A stretch of DNA of 64,000 nucleotides, from assembly GCA_958450325.1 (NCBI GenBank), contig OY288243.1:35268678-35332677 (forward strand), given 5' to 3'. Shown here one piece after another: positions 33,068-45,884 of the stretch. This DNA is from Agrostemma githago (lineage: Eukaryota; Streptophyta; Magnoliopsida; Caryophyllales; Caryophyllaceae). Below the pieces are notes generated by a model. That model worked only from the letters and a program-made list of their open reading frames with translations. It was not told the origin of the DNA and did no database searches. Made by a program: the position numbers and the translations under genes. How positions within the stretch are numbered: the stretch's first letter is position 1; each line of letters starts with the position of its first letter.

Positions 33068-35436
33068 ACACTAAACCGTTGCTCGTCGTCGAGCAAAGAC
33101 CCAAAAAGAAATTAACTACTACTACTAAGCTAGACTATGCTAAGCCGATACAGGGCAATTAACGGGTCCGCTCCGTCCCTTCAACTCACATCGAGATACC
33201 CATGAGGTAGAGTATCTCCATGTAAGGCAACTTGGGGCTTGCTCAAAACTGGGGTTGCGACTAACACACACAAAAACACACAAAACAAGGAAGACACACA
33301 CAAAGAGATAGTCGCAACCAAAAGGAAAATAAATCACCGAATCTCTCATCGAAACGACGGAGAAAGCACCGACTAGAGCTTAGGACAAGCGAGAACACTA
33401 CCAAATTAGTAACACAAGATGACATGGACAAGATCCTAATAGGATGACAATCAAACAATAAAAACATTGAAAATTTACCAAGGTCCGTCTAATTCCACTA
33501 GAGATGCCTACAACGGGACGATAAATGGAGTGGATAAGTGAGAACCATGGAGTTAGTAAGCACTGTAGGTAAGTGTTATGCCGTCTCCTAAGCTAAGCCT
33601 AGAGGATCGTCCCAAACTCGAGAAAGCCAATTAGACAAAAAAGGATAGACAAGTGTTTGCGAAATGGTAAAGATTGCCAAATTACCGCTATTTTCCTTCC
33701 TCGGGACTCGGTCCTCTAGCAGGCATTTCACGGCAATAAGTCAACCAAGGGATTATTTGGATTTGGGAACGATTTTTGAGATGTTGATTTTCTTTTCGGT
33801 TTTCTTTCTTTCCCCATTATTTCGATCGAGGGTTTTTTTTTTTTTTTTTAACATAACGCCCTTCTTCTTCATTTTTTCCTTTTTCTTTTTGAATAGCTCT
33901 TTTTTGGCTAGATAGTTCATTTGAGATCAAGGTAAAGCATACTCTTGCAAACATATTTGTGGAAATGGGTGAATGGTAGAAAATAGGCTAGTCGGGTGTG
34001 CACCCCCTCCGAACCCACAAAAGATGGAAATTTGGACTAAAGAAATGGCTTCTCAAGTAAGGTCACCTAAGAGAACAGGGAACGGTAACCAAGGCCTTAT
34101 CACTCCATGGGTGGTCAAGGTGGTCAAATGCAAATCCCGGTGCAGACTCCTAGTAGAAAAGATGGACTTATGGTAAAAATCCAATGCAAAAATTGGTTCA
34201 AGGTCATTCTACTAGAAATATGTCCAAAAATAAAAAAGGGTTACTAACAAGGGAGCGATAAACACTCGGCCTAAACTCAAAATTGGATTTTCGAAAACTT
34301 TACCTAGACACGCTATACACACAATAAAAAAGAACACACAAAAATGACAACAACACAAGAAAACAAAACAAAACCACAAACACAAGTATAGCCAAGCACT
34401 CCGAACTCCATTAAATCAGCACAATCCACAACCACCAATTCCAAAATGTTCACCAAGTGAACCTCCGAATAGCATATATGCCCAAACTCCCATGCATAAG
34501 AGAAAGGGTAAAAACGAATGTAGAAAATATTACCGCGCGGTCTTCATTTCATTTCCGCTACCTTACGTATCCATGCTAAATGGTTGGCGGTGTACCTACA
34601 AGAAGGAAATGCAAGGCAATACAAGTGGCACAAAAACAAAAATAAAGAAAAAAAGAAAACTAAAATGAATTTTTTTTTGGGTTTTTGGTTTTTAAGGGAA
34701 AAATGAAAAAGAAAAGGAAGAAAAGGGATAGTATGATCCCTCCCCCACACTAAAGCCGTGCATTGTCCCCAATGCACAAGTAGAGGAAGAATAAAAAAAA
34801 GAATAAAAAAGAGAAAAGAACGGAAAATCTTTTTGAATTTTTATGATTTTTCAAATGTTTTTGGATTTTTAATTATTTTTGAAATGTTTTTGGGATTTTT
34901 GAAGATTTTTCAAATGTTTTTGTATTTTTGATTTTTCAAAATGAAGAGAATAAAAAGAAAAGAAGTGAAAAATGAAAAATGAAGAAAAAGAAGAGAAAAT
35001 AAAAGGAAAATGAAAAGAAAAAGGAAAATGAAGAAAAATTGATAAGTGGAGAAAGGGCGTAGGTGTAATCACGTCACCCCGCCCGGATTCCGCACGAATC
35101 GGGAAAATTAAAAGAAAAAAGAAAATTTTGGATTTTTCAAATTGGTCTTGGTGCGATCAAATCACCTAAGACCGGGAGCAACAATCAGGTCCTTCTTCCC
35201 TAAGGTACCTGCAAATAAAACCTCACGTTTGTGATGACCCAAGTAGGGCCACGTGAGGGGCTGACAATTTACCAAACCAACCAAAATATTATCACCAATT
35301 AACCAACAACCATAATTATCAAATGCCAAAAATTGGCGCTGCAAGACTGACAAAGATTACTGAGACTAGAGAACAGACTATTGACAACTGACAACTGACA
35401 TCCAACACCCCCACACCAACACTGACGACTGACCAC
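33068..35436. other. 3' untranslated region of Athila-2
   Basis: About 2.4 kb without a credible gene. T-rich at 33780-33910, A-rich and T-rich low-complexity blocks at 34790-35050. The short ORFs here are compositional. Confidence 0.65.
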
Positions 35437-37209
35437 TCACATCGGACCTGGGGGACGAGGTGGTGGGTAGTAAGACCCTGGCGGAGGCACACCGAAAAGT
35501 TGATTAAAAAGGCTATGTTGCTGGTGCAACATCCTTTGGTTCTCCTCCGCCGCCATCCTCGCTGCTTGGGCGTCCCTAGCAGCGTCCCTAGCCATCTCAA
35601 AACTACTCCGGGCAAACTCAAAGCCTTCCCTAGAGTACGTGTAAGAACCATGCGCAGTATCACGCGCATCCCGGGCTACATTATAGGCGTCTTGGGCCAA
35701 GTTCAGAGAGGTGGTCGAGTTCTCCCAAGTCTGACGTGTACGGTCATAAACTTCCCCCCACTGGTTATAAAAGTCCTCCGATCCGAAGAACGAGGAGTGT
35801 CGTGGAGGACTCATGTTGACGTCCTCCTGAAAACCTGAGGTAGACTGGGTGAACGTGGAGTGTCTGTGTGGTTCGAAGTCGGGTGTGAAAAACTGGGAGG
35901 TCTGGTGTTCGGTCTGATGGGAGGAAGAGGGTCCATGTGATGATGACGGTAAAGTTCTATGACCCTCATCCCGAGAGGTTTCAACCTCCGGTTCCTCCTC
36001 CGACACGTCTACGACCTCAATATCATCGTCGCCATAATCTAAAGGTCCATCGGGGTATTGAACCATATAAAACTTACCTCGGGTGTGTTATTCCGAATGT
36101 ACTCCCCGGACCTCTTCGGCATGCCAAAGTTCTCTTCAATATCTAGCCTAACCCATTCGGGGTTAGGCATTACAATGGCTCTCATTTCAGTAATCTTATA
36201 CAAGAACAAACTGTTATAATCCCCTTTCTGGGGCCACACAAGGAAAGGACAATAAACTTCATCTATAAAAATTCCCGCTCCGTCAACTGGTGCCAAATCG
36301 CTAAAATTGATGGCCAAGGATTTAGCTATCATCGTTACAATACCGCCACAAGAAATTTTCTTGCGGCTGCCCTTCGCAACCTGGGCAAAATGAGTAGCTA
36401 AGGCCTCGGACATATCGATAGATGGGCCTCTGTTCAAAACCGCATCCTCCAACAACTGTACAGTTGTGGCACTACAGTTATGGTGCGTATCATAGCTTGT
36501 CAGGAATGAGTTGGCTATGATATGCACCAAATACCGAAGGATGGGGTTTCGAATAGAGAAAGAACGCATCTTCCCTCCCTTGAAAGTCCTTTGGCGGGCT
36601 ATTTTAAACCAGAATCGATCTCGGCCGAATTTATCATCCCGAGTCTGTCCCGCCCTAGGCCTTCCAAGGACCGAAGAAGGTAAACCAAGCAATGCACCAA
36701 AGTCCCTCAAGTTGAGGACGTACAGAGTTTCTCGCAACTGAAAAGAGACAGTGGCATTATCGTCACCACTTAGCTCGAAAGTTGCAAAAAACTCGCACGT
36801 CAACTTCTGAAAAGTTTCCTCCTCGGAGGCATAAAATTTGATAAGACCAAGGCTTTGGCACATTGCTTGTACCTGCGGTTCTATGCCCGTACGCTCAAGT
36901 ACATCTCGAGCTGCCCAACGAGTCGGCTCGAGATGACAGACCCAAATTTTTTTACATTTCAACATGAGCTTTTTTAGCAAAATATAAACCAGATTCAGCA
37001 TGACGGAAACTACGGCGAATTTTTGGGTAACGTACCTCAAGCGGAACAGGTTGTTCGCGCGGGATTGATCTTTGTGTCTGAACCGGCATCGGGACAGATT
37101 CGTCCCGAGCCTCGGCTGTCTCCTCCGACCTAGAGGACGATGTTGACCCCAAATTCTTATTAAGCATTGAAGAAATCCGTTTCCTTGCCATTTGCTTTAC
37201 CCTTCTCAT
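35437..37209 (-). pseudogene. ATHILA ORF-1 / env-like gene of Athila-2 (frameshifted)
   Basis: Three overlapping minus frames make one gene. The N-terminus (37209-36952, MARKRISSML) is Ser- and Arg-rich. The core (about 36990-36039) holds TRWAARDVLERTG, a LRDFGALLGLP block and SFLTSYDTHHN. The C-terminal tail (36066-35437) is acidic (DDDIEVVDVSEEE) and then Ser/Pro-rich with a helical Ala/Arg segment. Frameshifts lie near 36950, at a run of seven A, and near 36085. The arrangement (globular ORF-1 domain, acidic low-complexity tail) parallels the intact gene of Athila-1. No signal peptide or clear membrane anchor seen, so the env label is only positional. Confidence 0.75.
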
Positions 37210-38080
37210 CCTTGATGCTTGAATTTGATAAATAAGGTGTTGACGGTCTCGGTTTGGAGTTTGTCGGAACTTGAACGATTTCTAAAACAAACTCCAAGAA
37301 AGTGTTAGGAATGTGATGAGGATGAAGAATATATAATTTAATTGAATTTTGGTGGAGGAATGGAGGGATTAGAGGTGGTTTAAGGTGGTAGATTTGGGGT
37401 TTGTTTGGGGTTTGGTTGAAGAGAGAGATAGGAAAGGTGTGCAATGAAGATGGGTAAGGGGGGGTTTGTTGGGTACATGCTGCCGCGGGGTGATTTTTTG
37501 CCCGGTGGTCACCATCGGGCGAAATTTCGCCCAACGGCTTTCGGGTCGTTTTTTGGTAATTCCTCGCAGTTTCCCCACCGGGCGAAATTTCACCCGGTGG
37601 ACCGGGTGAAATTTCGCCCGGTCGGATCTCCGTCAATTTTCAAGTCGCAAAATATTTTTACCGCAGGGCGAAATTTCGCCCGATGAGATTCCACCGGGTG
37701 AAATTTTGCCCGACGGATTTTCCGTCAATTCCTTTAGTTTGAGCAAAGTCGCCACCAGGTGAAATTTCACCCTGTAAAATAATCCACTTCGAAACGGGAC
37801 TTTGCTACGAAAAATCTCTATGACTTGGCCCAAACCATCTTTAGGTTCTTCAAAAACATAACTTATCTTCTCAATCTTCAATCGTTCATAATCGTTTATA
37901 GCAGAACCCCAAAAATTCCGAAAGAAATCTCCATGATTCCTGCAGATACCAAAGCAAGGAAGCTCCAAAAAGAAAAATCCAAAAGCTATTGTCCAAAGAA
38001 AATAAAAAGAGATGGGAATATACAAATATTTACAAGGTGGTTATTATGGACACCACCAAACCGAATTGAATAGTTTGAGT
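37210..38080. other. Spacer between protease and env-like gene of Athila-2, with palindrome array
   Basis: Occupies the place where RT, RNase H and integrase would be. Non-coding. The half next to the env-like gene holds seven palindromes (37489-37771). I find no residue of RT or integrase motifs on either strand. Confidence 0.75.
37489..37771. repeat. Palindrome array upstream of the env-like gene of Athila-2
   Basis: GGYGAAATTTYRCC-type sites start at 37489 (degenerate), 37518, 37581, 37605, 37667, 37697 and 37758: spacing 29, 63, 24, 62, 30, 61. Same motif and same long spacing as in the LTR, with unrelated spacer sequence. Confidence 0.9.
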
Positions 38081-40654
38081 TTAATCGGGGTTGCTTGAAA
38101 AGCAACCCGGAGGGTCTTGATCATTCACTTCGAATTCCACATTACCGATCTTGAGCTTTTCTCTAAACTCCAGCATATTCATAAGTTGTGCTACCTCGGG
38201 AAGCTTTGCAAATTCTTCGGGAATATCTTCGTCGGAGGTAGAACCAAGTATGAATAGGGCACCGCCGTCTTCTTCATCATCGTAGTCAAGATCTTCGGTA
38301 AAAGGCTCTTCATTTGATGGGAACTCCACCATTTGGTTCCAAAACTCCGTATTAGGAGGATCTTCGGGAAGGAACGCGAGAAGCACAAATTGGACCATTT
38401 CATTAGCGACATTGAAAGATAAACGCCCTCGCTTCACATCGATAATCACCCCACCGATAGCTAGGAAATGCCGTCCCAAGAGGATAGGATTTCGCTCCTC
38501 AATTGACATGTCTAAAATGACGAAGTCGGTGGGGATATATAAATTCCCCACATTAACCATGAGGTTACGGGCCAATCCGTAGGGCTCCTTAGTGGTTCCA
38601 TCGGTCATTTTGACGTTCACGGGGAAGTAATCCAAGTCTTTAATATAAATAGTGCGAGCAATGGCTAAGGGCATCGAACTAATGTCGGCGCCAAGGTCGC
38701 ACAAAGCCCGGTCTATCAAGACATGGTTGATGGAGCATGGAATGGCAAAGCTACCCGGATCTCCTAGTTTGATGGGAATTGTGACTTTAGGGTTGGTCTT
38801 TGGAGAAACGGGAGCTTTTTCCTTCTCGGCGGGTTTCAAAATGATGTCTCGGATGTAATCGGACGGGGTAGGCATGGATATGCTTGTATCAATATTCTCG
38901 ATAAGATCAGTGAATGTTATCATGCCCAAAGCTTGGTTGTTGGATGGGGTTTGTGGCTTGTCATTCAAGGGTGGCACTTCGATCCTAGACACTAGATTAG
39001 TGTCCTCTATGGGAATTTGTTCAATAACATACACAATGTCTCCTACAAGGTACTTTGATGGATCTCTTCTTGGTCTTTCGGTTACGTCCTTAACCACTTT
39101 CTCACCGTTTTCATTGATTTAGGGATGAGATGTAATTTGTGGGTCAAAGGGTTTCACCGGTTCCTTTTTGCTCATTACCTTAATGGCATTCACGGATGCA
39201 TGATTGAAAGAATCGGTTGGCTCTTGAGAAGATTGGGCTTGCGAGGCCGAACGTGCCTCTAAAGCTTCAAGTCTAGCTCGATTTGACGCATTTTCTTTCA
39301 ATAGAAAATTGATTGTTTGTTGAATGTCATAAAAGGATTGAGAATTACCTTGAAAGTTCCTTGGAGGACCTTGATTGAATGGAGGATTGTTTCCAAAGGG
39401 AGGACCTTGATTGAATGGAGGATGGGTTCCAAAGGGAGGAACATAGTTTGGTCTAGGCGGTCCTTGAGGATAGTAATAGCCTTGATTGAATTGATTTGTG
39501 TGAGGAGGTCTCGGTTGATAATAGAAACCATGTGAATTAGGATAAACCCTTTGATTGGGTGCTCTTGGAAAAGGATATGATCCTTGAGTAGGCATGGATT
39601 AAAATCCGGTCCCCAAATTAGGATTGTTCGTTTGAGATTTTTCATGGGTTCTTTGGGTGTTGGCTCGATAAGCACTCTCCTTTCTCATACACAATTTGGA
39701 ATCGTGGTCATATCTCCCGCAATGATCACATGGAATTTCAATACGATACAATTTAGGTGGTGAAATGGATGATCGTCTAGGTGAACTTACTCTTCTTGGT
39801 GGAGATGATCTTTGTGGAGATGTTCTAGTCTTGGGTGGAGAATTGGCTCTAGCAACATACACTTCAAATTGCCTAACCAACTCCTCAACTCTAGCTTCAA
39901 GTTCGGTTCTCCTTTCCGTTGACGATGTCGAATCACCACTTAGCTCCTCATGTTGATCATTTTCGGAGTATTCATCATTTTTGGCTATCCTTTCAATGAG
40001 TTTTGTAGATTCAATTTCATTTAACAAAAAGAAATCGCCTTTTACCGCCGCATTAACATTATCTTTGGCGTTGTCCAATAACGAGTGGAAGAATATATGA
40101 AGTAAAAACCAACTAGGGATGCCGTGGTGCGGATATTTCCTTTGCAACGTTTGAAATCGGTCCCAGGCTTTACTTATGCTCTCATTTTCTTGTTGTTGGA
40201 ATGTTTGAATTTCTCTTCGGAATTTGTTGGTCTTGGATGGTGGGTAGTATTTTTCGAGGAAGGCGTTGCTCAAATGTTCCCAAGTGCGAAAAGTATTGTT
40301 GGGGAAACTCTTAATCCATCTCCTTGCTCCATCACGCAAGGTGCGAGGAAAAAGGATCCGACGTAGTTGGCACTCGGTGACACCTTCAAGCTTGACACCA
40401 ATAAGACTTTCCTTGAAAAGACAAACATGCTCTATCACATCTTCATCCGGCAAACCTCGGAAAGTTTGTTGTTGAATTAAATGGATGATGGAAGGTTTAA
40501 GCTCGAAACTCTCCGGGATGGCTCCAATGAAGACGGGTGAAGAAATCTCTTCAATAGATGGTTGAGAATGGGACCCAAGTGTAGCCATACTTGAATCCTT
40601 GGAAGTTGTTTGAGGATGGAGTGTTGAGAAATGGTGAAATTGATGAAAGATCAC
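38081..40654 (-). pseudogene. Gag and protease of Athila-2 (two in-frame TAA)
   Basis: One minus frame from ATG 40654 to 38081, with stops at 39599-39601 and 39119-39121. Gag has the retrotransposon-gag core (about 90-220: RTLRDGARRWIKSF, AFLEKYYPPSKTN) and a CCHC knuckle CDHCGRYDHDSKLC (about 309-322). The middle part is Pro/Asn/Gln-rich with a short coiled coil (LKENASNRARLEALEAR). The protease is retained with ALCDLGADISSMP (about 38680-38720) and an ILLGRHFL block. The frame then ends; no RT follows. Such gag-protease-only elements must be mobilised by enzymes of a related autonomous element. Confidence 0.87.
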
Positions 40655-40861
40655 AATATCAAGTAATTGCTTTGGTCACAATATTTCCAAGCGACTTGCT
40701 CTCCGAATGGGGATCAATCAACCTAAATCAAGAGTATACCTAGCAAAAACTCAACAAACAATGAGTCCTCCTAGCACCTAATGGCACTAGGGTAGGAGGA
40801 AAGAAAAACAATTATCCAATCACAATAGAACAAAGAGTTAATCAATTAACTAATCACCGTC
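40655..40861. other. Gag leader of Athila-2
   Basis: About 200 bp between PBS and gag ATG, AT-rich, nothing else recognised. Confidence 0.6.
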
Positions 40862-40879
40862 TCCCCGGCAACGGCGCCA
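40862..40879 (-). other. Primer binding site of Athila-2 (tRNA-Asp type)
   Basis: TCCCCGGCAACGGCGCCA on the + strand, identical to the PBS of Athila-1, three bases from the LTR start. Confidence 0.93.
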
Positions 40880-40882
40880 TTT

Positions 40883-41290
40883 TGATGCGCGCTGTCGTCG
40901 ACACGCATGCAAACAATATTTATAACTCCGACTAACCTAACTAGTGTAGTAGTGGTAGGTCGGGATCGATCCACAGGGAGAGGATTAAGCGATATTGGTC
41001 AAGTCTAGAGTTCAATCGTGATTGGGATTGAGATGGGGGTTTTGGGATGAGAGTAGTCGAACTAAGGCTAGCGAACTACACTACTAAGGCTAGGAACGAT
41101 AATTGGAAAGGTGTTGGGGAGAGTCGGGATTCGGAAATGAGGTCTTTAAAGTCTTGGGATCGAGTTTTAGTTACAACGTCGAAAAGGGAGAGTGCCATCT
41201 TTCGGTTTCTTCACCCAACCTACCTAAACCCGCTTTCGCGACGAAAGGGTAAGTCTCAAATTAAGGTGATTTCTACCCCGAGTTTCCCCA
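40883..41290 (-). repeat. 5' LTR of Athila-2, truncated to 408 bp
   Basis: Begins TGATGCGCGC and follows the LTR to GAGTTTCCCCA, then changes at 41291 to the protease sequence of a Tat copy. The LTR continues ...CCCCATATTG elsewhere and the Tat sequence is ...GGCATTACCG, so CAT is shared at the joint. Confidence 0.93.
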
Positions 41291-44200
41291 TTACCGAGGC
41301 CGATTATATTCCGACGGCTCAGACCATCCAAGCCTTTGATGGGAGCCCAAAGTCGGTAGCTGGGGCCATAAAGCTGACCATCATAACGGGCCCAATTGAA
41401 AAGGAGCTTGAATTCCAGGTGATCGATGTCACCTCATCCTTCAATTTGCTCCTAGGAAGGTCGTGGATTCACGCGGTCAAGGCGGTATCCTCCACCCTCC
41501 ACTGAAAGATCAAAATGCCTTTGCTTGACAATGTTATTACTTTAGAGGCGACCCCAATGACTGTGGCTAGCTGCAACGCCACGTGCCACGCGGACCTCTG
41601 GGGGTTCGACTTTGTGGGGATGATCGAGGAAGAGTACCTTTTTAGGCACTAGTTCACAACTAGCATCGATAAGATGCTACAGAACCTAGGATACTTACCG
41701 GGGGCTACTTCTCGACCCGATCTTCCAGCTGGGAAGATCATTGAGGTCCTTAAGGACGAAGACTCTCACTTCGGCCTTGGCTATGCCGCCACCTCGGGCA
41801 TTGTTGTCCGAGCAGGAGTCGAGAAGGCCTGCAACATTATTTAGGGTATCCACTTGAGCCCTTACAGCCCACGGTTAACTGACTACTTTGTTACACCGGT
41901 GTTTGGGGCTATTCAGGTTGGACTGTACGAACCCAATGCTGGGCACCTCGGGACCCAATTGGCCCGAGACTGCAACTACATTCTGGATGATGTGTTCGCC
42001 CTCATCCAGTCCGATGGAGCTGACAACGATGAGCTCGCGCTGGGGCTACTTTTCGGGGAAGACACCATAGCCCCGACTCCAAAGGAAGACCTGGTCAACC
42101 TGATTCTCCGCAGCAACATGTTTGACCCGACCAAGCTGATCTCGGATGTTGGCTCCGAGACGGGAAACAGGGCCTGGAGGAAGACTGTCAAGTAGACTGA
42201 CAGTCAAGGAAAGATCTACAAGTTGGTCACTGGAGAGGGAGACATGCCTGAGTCTGAGTCCGAGTCTGAGTCGGAGTCTGAGTCAAAGTCTGAGGTCGAG
42301 TCTAGGGAGTCCGGTGCTAGAGTCACTCCTGTAACCCCTCTCCCCCTTGTCATTCCTGCTGCTGGCACTTCGGGGTCTGTCCTACGTGCCTTACCAATTC
42401 CGCCACTGACCAATGATCAGATGGCTGCTCTTTTCGAGCTGTTTTCAAAATTTTCAATTAATAATAACAACCGTTCTGCTTACGATTTGTCTCTTTTAAA
42501 TGCTGCTTTCAAAAATATTTTATGCAATGACATTGAGAAACCCGACGAATAGGCACCCTTACCGCCACATCTGATCGAGCAACTGGAGCAAAGGGAATCT
42601 CAAAATCCGGTAATCGAGGAAACCGAATCCATTAATGTGGGAACAACCTTAGAGCCCCAGATACTTAAGATAGGGTTATCCTTAGATCCTGAGGAGAGAC
42701 AACAATTCACGAACCTCCTCCAAGAGTTCAAAGATGTCTTTGCATGGTCCTACAAGGACATGCCGGGGATAGACCGGGAAATAGCCGAGCACCACATACC
42801 AATTAAAGACGGGTGCAAACCGGTTAAGCAGAAGCTCCGCCGAATGAGGCCCGAGTGGTCTCTCAAGGTAAAAGTAGAAGTCGATAAACAGTTCAAAGCC
42901 GGTTTCATACAGGTGTCCGAATATCCGGACTGGGTTGCAAACATCGTGCCGGTTCCTAAAAAGGACGGTAAGGTGCGGGTATGCGTGGATTTTCGGGATC
43001 TTAACAAGGCAAGCCCGAAAGATGATTTTTCGTTACCACACATCGACATACTGGTGGATAACATGGCCGATCATGCCTTTCTATTATTTATGGACGGGTA
43101 TGCCGGGTATAATCAAATCAAGATGGCGGAGGAAGATATGAGTAAGACTACCTTCACCACACCTTGGGGTACTTACTGCTACACCGTCATGCCATTCGGT
43201 CTCATTAACGCTGGGGCCACATACCAAAGAACCGCTACCACCTTACTGCATGACATGATGCATAAAGAGGTAGAAGTTTATGTAGACGACATGATCGTCA
43301 AATCCAAAGAATAGGACGGTCACATCACCGCCCTAAGAAAATTCTTCACCCGATTGCGCAAATACAGCATGAGGCTAAACCCTCAAAAGTGCAGTTTCGG
43401 GGTAACATCAGGCAAATTACTGGGTCATATCGTTAGCCAACGAGGTATCGAGGTCGACCCAGCTAAAATTAAAGCCATTACCGAGATGCAACCTCCTAAA
43501 ACTGAAAAAGAAATAAGGGGATTTCTCGGGAAAGTCCAGTATATCAGTCGGTTCATCTCCAAACTAACCATGGTGTGTGAACCAATTTTCAAAAAACTGA
43601 AAGTAGGGGAACGGGTACTATGGGATGACAAGTGCCAAGCTGCTCTCGACAAGATCAAGGAAATCCTGTCTGCTCCGCTAGTCTTAATGCCACCTCAACC
43701 CGGTTTGCCTCTGTCGTTATACCTAACGACGACCGAGACAGCCATGGGGGCTATGCTGGCTCAGACAGTTAACTCCGAAGAACGAGCTATCTACTACATT
43801 AGCAAAAAGTTTTTAGAGTATGAATGCAAATATACCATGCTCGAAAAGACATGTTTGGCTCTGGTTTGGGCCACTAAGAAGCTCCGACATTATATGCTCA
43901 TCTACGAGGTCCATGTGCTATCCAAGATGGACCCAATCAAATACCTCTTCGAAAAGCTCGTTCTCAATGGCCGAATTTATAGATGGACTCTAATGCTGGC
44001 AGAGTTCGACCTAAAATTTGTACCGTTGAAGGTCATTAAGGGGCGAGTAGTAGCTAAATTTCTCGCCGATAGCCCGGTAACCGAAGAAGGACACACCGAC
44101 ACCTGGTCCTTCCCAGATGAAGATATCTTCCATACCGACACCAAAACATGGAATCTATACTTCGATGGAGCGTCCAATTTTCGAGGGTTCGGAGTCGGGA

Positions 44201-45884
44201 TCCTCCTAATCTCACCAAAAGGGGAGCATACTCCCGTGTCCATCAAACTGGACTTTGATGTTACCAATAATGCAGCTGAGTACGAAGCATGCATTTACGG
44301 GCTACAAGCCGCCGCCAATCTGGGGATCACAAATCTCCGGGTACATGGTGACTCATCCTTAGTCATAAACCAAGCACTTCAAAAATGGAAAACTCGGAAC
44401 GCTAATCTCGTGGCCTATCAGGCACGAGTAAGGGATCTCGAGAAACAATTCCAAAAGGTAGAGTATATATACTTACCCCGGGAAGAAAATCAGTTCGCAG
44501 ATGCACTCTCGAAACTGCATCATTACTGAATATTCCCGATCACGTGACCAGTATGCCAATTTGCGTCGAAAGACGGTCCGAGCCAGCATACATTCACGAC
44601 ATTGAAGACATTGAGATAACTGATCCTGAACCATGGTATCAGGCTGTATTAACGTACCTGACAAATAGGGAATATCCTCTCGGGACTGAAGGCCGAGCCA
44701 AGAAAGCCTTACGAAGGCTAGCTACCCAGTTTGTCCGCACCGATGACGGGCAACTATACAAAAAGACAGCACAGGGGGCTCTGCTCCTTTGTGTCGATAA
44801 ATATAAAGCTGAAAAGGTTATGGCCGAAATACATGATGGTGAATGCGGCCCACATATGAATGCCCAGATGCTGGCCCGAAAAATCATGAGGCTCGGGTAT
44901 TACTGGAATACTATGGAAACCGACTGGCAATTATATGTCAAACATTGTCATAACTGTCAAATCTTCGCCAACGTGCAACATATGCCGTCATCTCTGCTTT
45001 ATACCATGACGTCGCCTTGGCCGTTCTCGACATGGGGTATCGACATAATTGGGAAAATAAATCCCTCTGGTACCGGAGGACACTGCTTCATTTTGGTAGG
45101 TATAGACTATTTCACCAAATGGGTCGAAGCGGAATCATATCGCATTCTCAATGCTAAACATGTCGCCAAGTTTATCCAGAGCAAGATAATATGTCGGTAT
45201 GGGATCCCACATGAATTTATTAGTGATCACGGGACTCATTTTCAAGCCGAAACTGCGGCCCTGCTGACCAAGTATAAAATTCAAAGGCATACGTCCTCGC
45301 CTTATCGTCCCCAAACAAATGGAGCGGTAGAGGCGGCCAATAAAACAATTGTCACCATACTAAAAAAGATGGCTGATAATTACCGGGACTGGCCCGACAA
45401 AATACCTTTTGCCCTATGAGGATACCGGACGTCAATTCGCACCGCAACCGGAGCAACGCCATATTACCTAACTTATGGGATGGAGGCAGTCCAACCCGTT
45501 GAATTGGAGGTACCGTCCCTCAGAATTCTGTTAGAAAGTCAAGTACCCGAAGCTGATTGGGTTCGAGCACGGTATGACTCGTTGGTTCTACTAGACGAAC
45601 GACGATCTCGTGCCCTCAACAATATCCAAATCTATCAGAAAAGGATCCAACGGGCTTTCAACAAAAGGGTGAGACCCAAAAGTATTAAGGAGGGGGATCT
45701 GGTCCTTAAATCGGTTAGAGCTTTATTACCAGTTGACCCAAGGGGAAAATTCAAACCTAATTGGGCTGGGCCATACTTGGTAAAGAAGATCCTATCGGGA
45801 GGAGCAGTGATGCTGACGGACCTGGACGTGAATGAGTTCGTCAACCCAAGCAACCTGGACCAGCTGAAGCGTTACTACCCTTAG
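41291..45884 (+). pseudogene. Pol of Tat C (protease part, RT, RNase H, aRNase H, integrase)
   Basis: Carries every lesion of B: stops at 41503, 41650, 41842, 42193, 42550, 43312, the one-base deletion near 44516, TGA at 45417. YVDD lies at 43279-43290. The protease active site is absent because the copy starts downstream of it. Positions 41648, 41877 and 41894 match D; position 43854 and those beyond match B, so this copy is a mosaic. Confidence 0.9.

Larger units (their letters stand above)
31085..41290 (-). mobile_element. Athila-2: Athila-like retrotransposon without RT and integrase, 5' LTR truncated
   Basis: Minus-strand element inside exon 1 of the antisense gene of B: full 3' LTR 31085-33059, PPT, 3' UTR, env-like gene, palindrome-rich spacer, protease, gag, tRNA-Asp-type PBS, and only the first 408 bp (in + orientation) of the 5' LTR. 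No RT, RNase H or integrase lies between protease and env-like gene, so it is non-autonomous. About ten differences occur within the 408 bp shared by the two LTRs, so it is much older than Athila-1. The right target-site duplication is not in the window. Confidence 0.9.

Noticed and set aside
33830..33915. Phe-rich membrane-like ORF in the 3' UTR of Athila-2
   Set aside because: Caused by T-rich low-complexity sequence; homopolymer length differs in the second copy.
35955..36105. GAG|GTAAGT in the env-like gene of Athila-2 (around 36076) as a splice donor
   Set aside because: The sense gene would lose the intron on retrotransposition, no suitable acceptor is visible nearby, and the frame is restored by a simple one-base shift.
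41047..41505. 152-residue ORF spanning the LTR-protease junction as a new chimeric gene
   Set aside because: It is open by chance across an illegitimate junction: the first half is LTR sequence, the second the protease end with the stop shared by B, and it has no promoter evidence.
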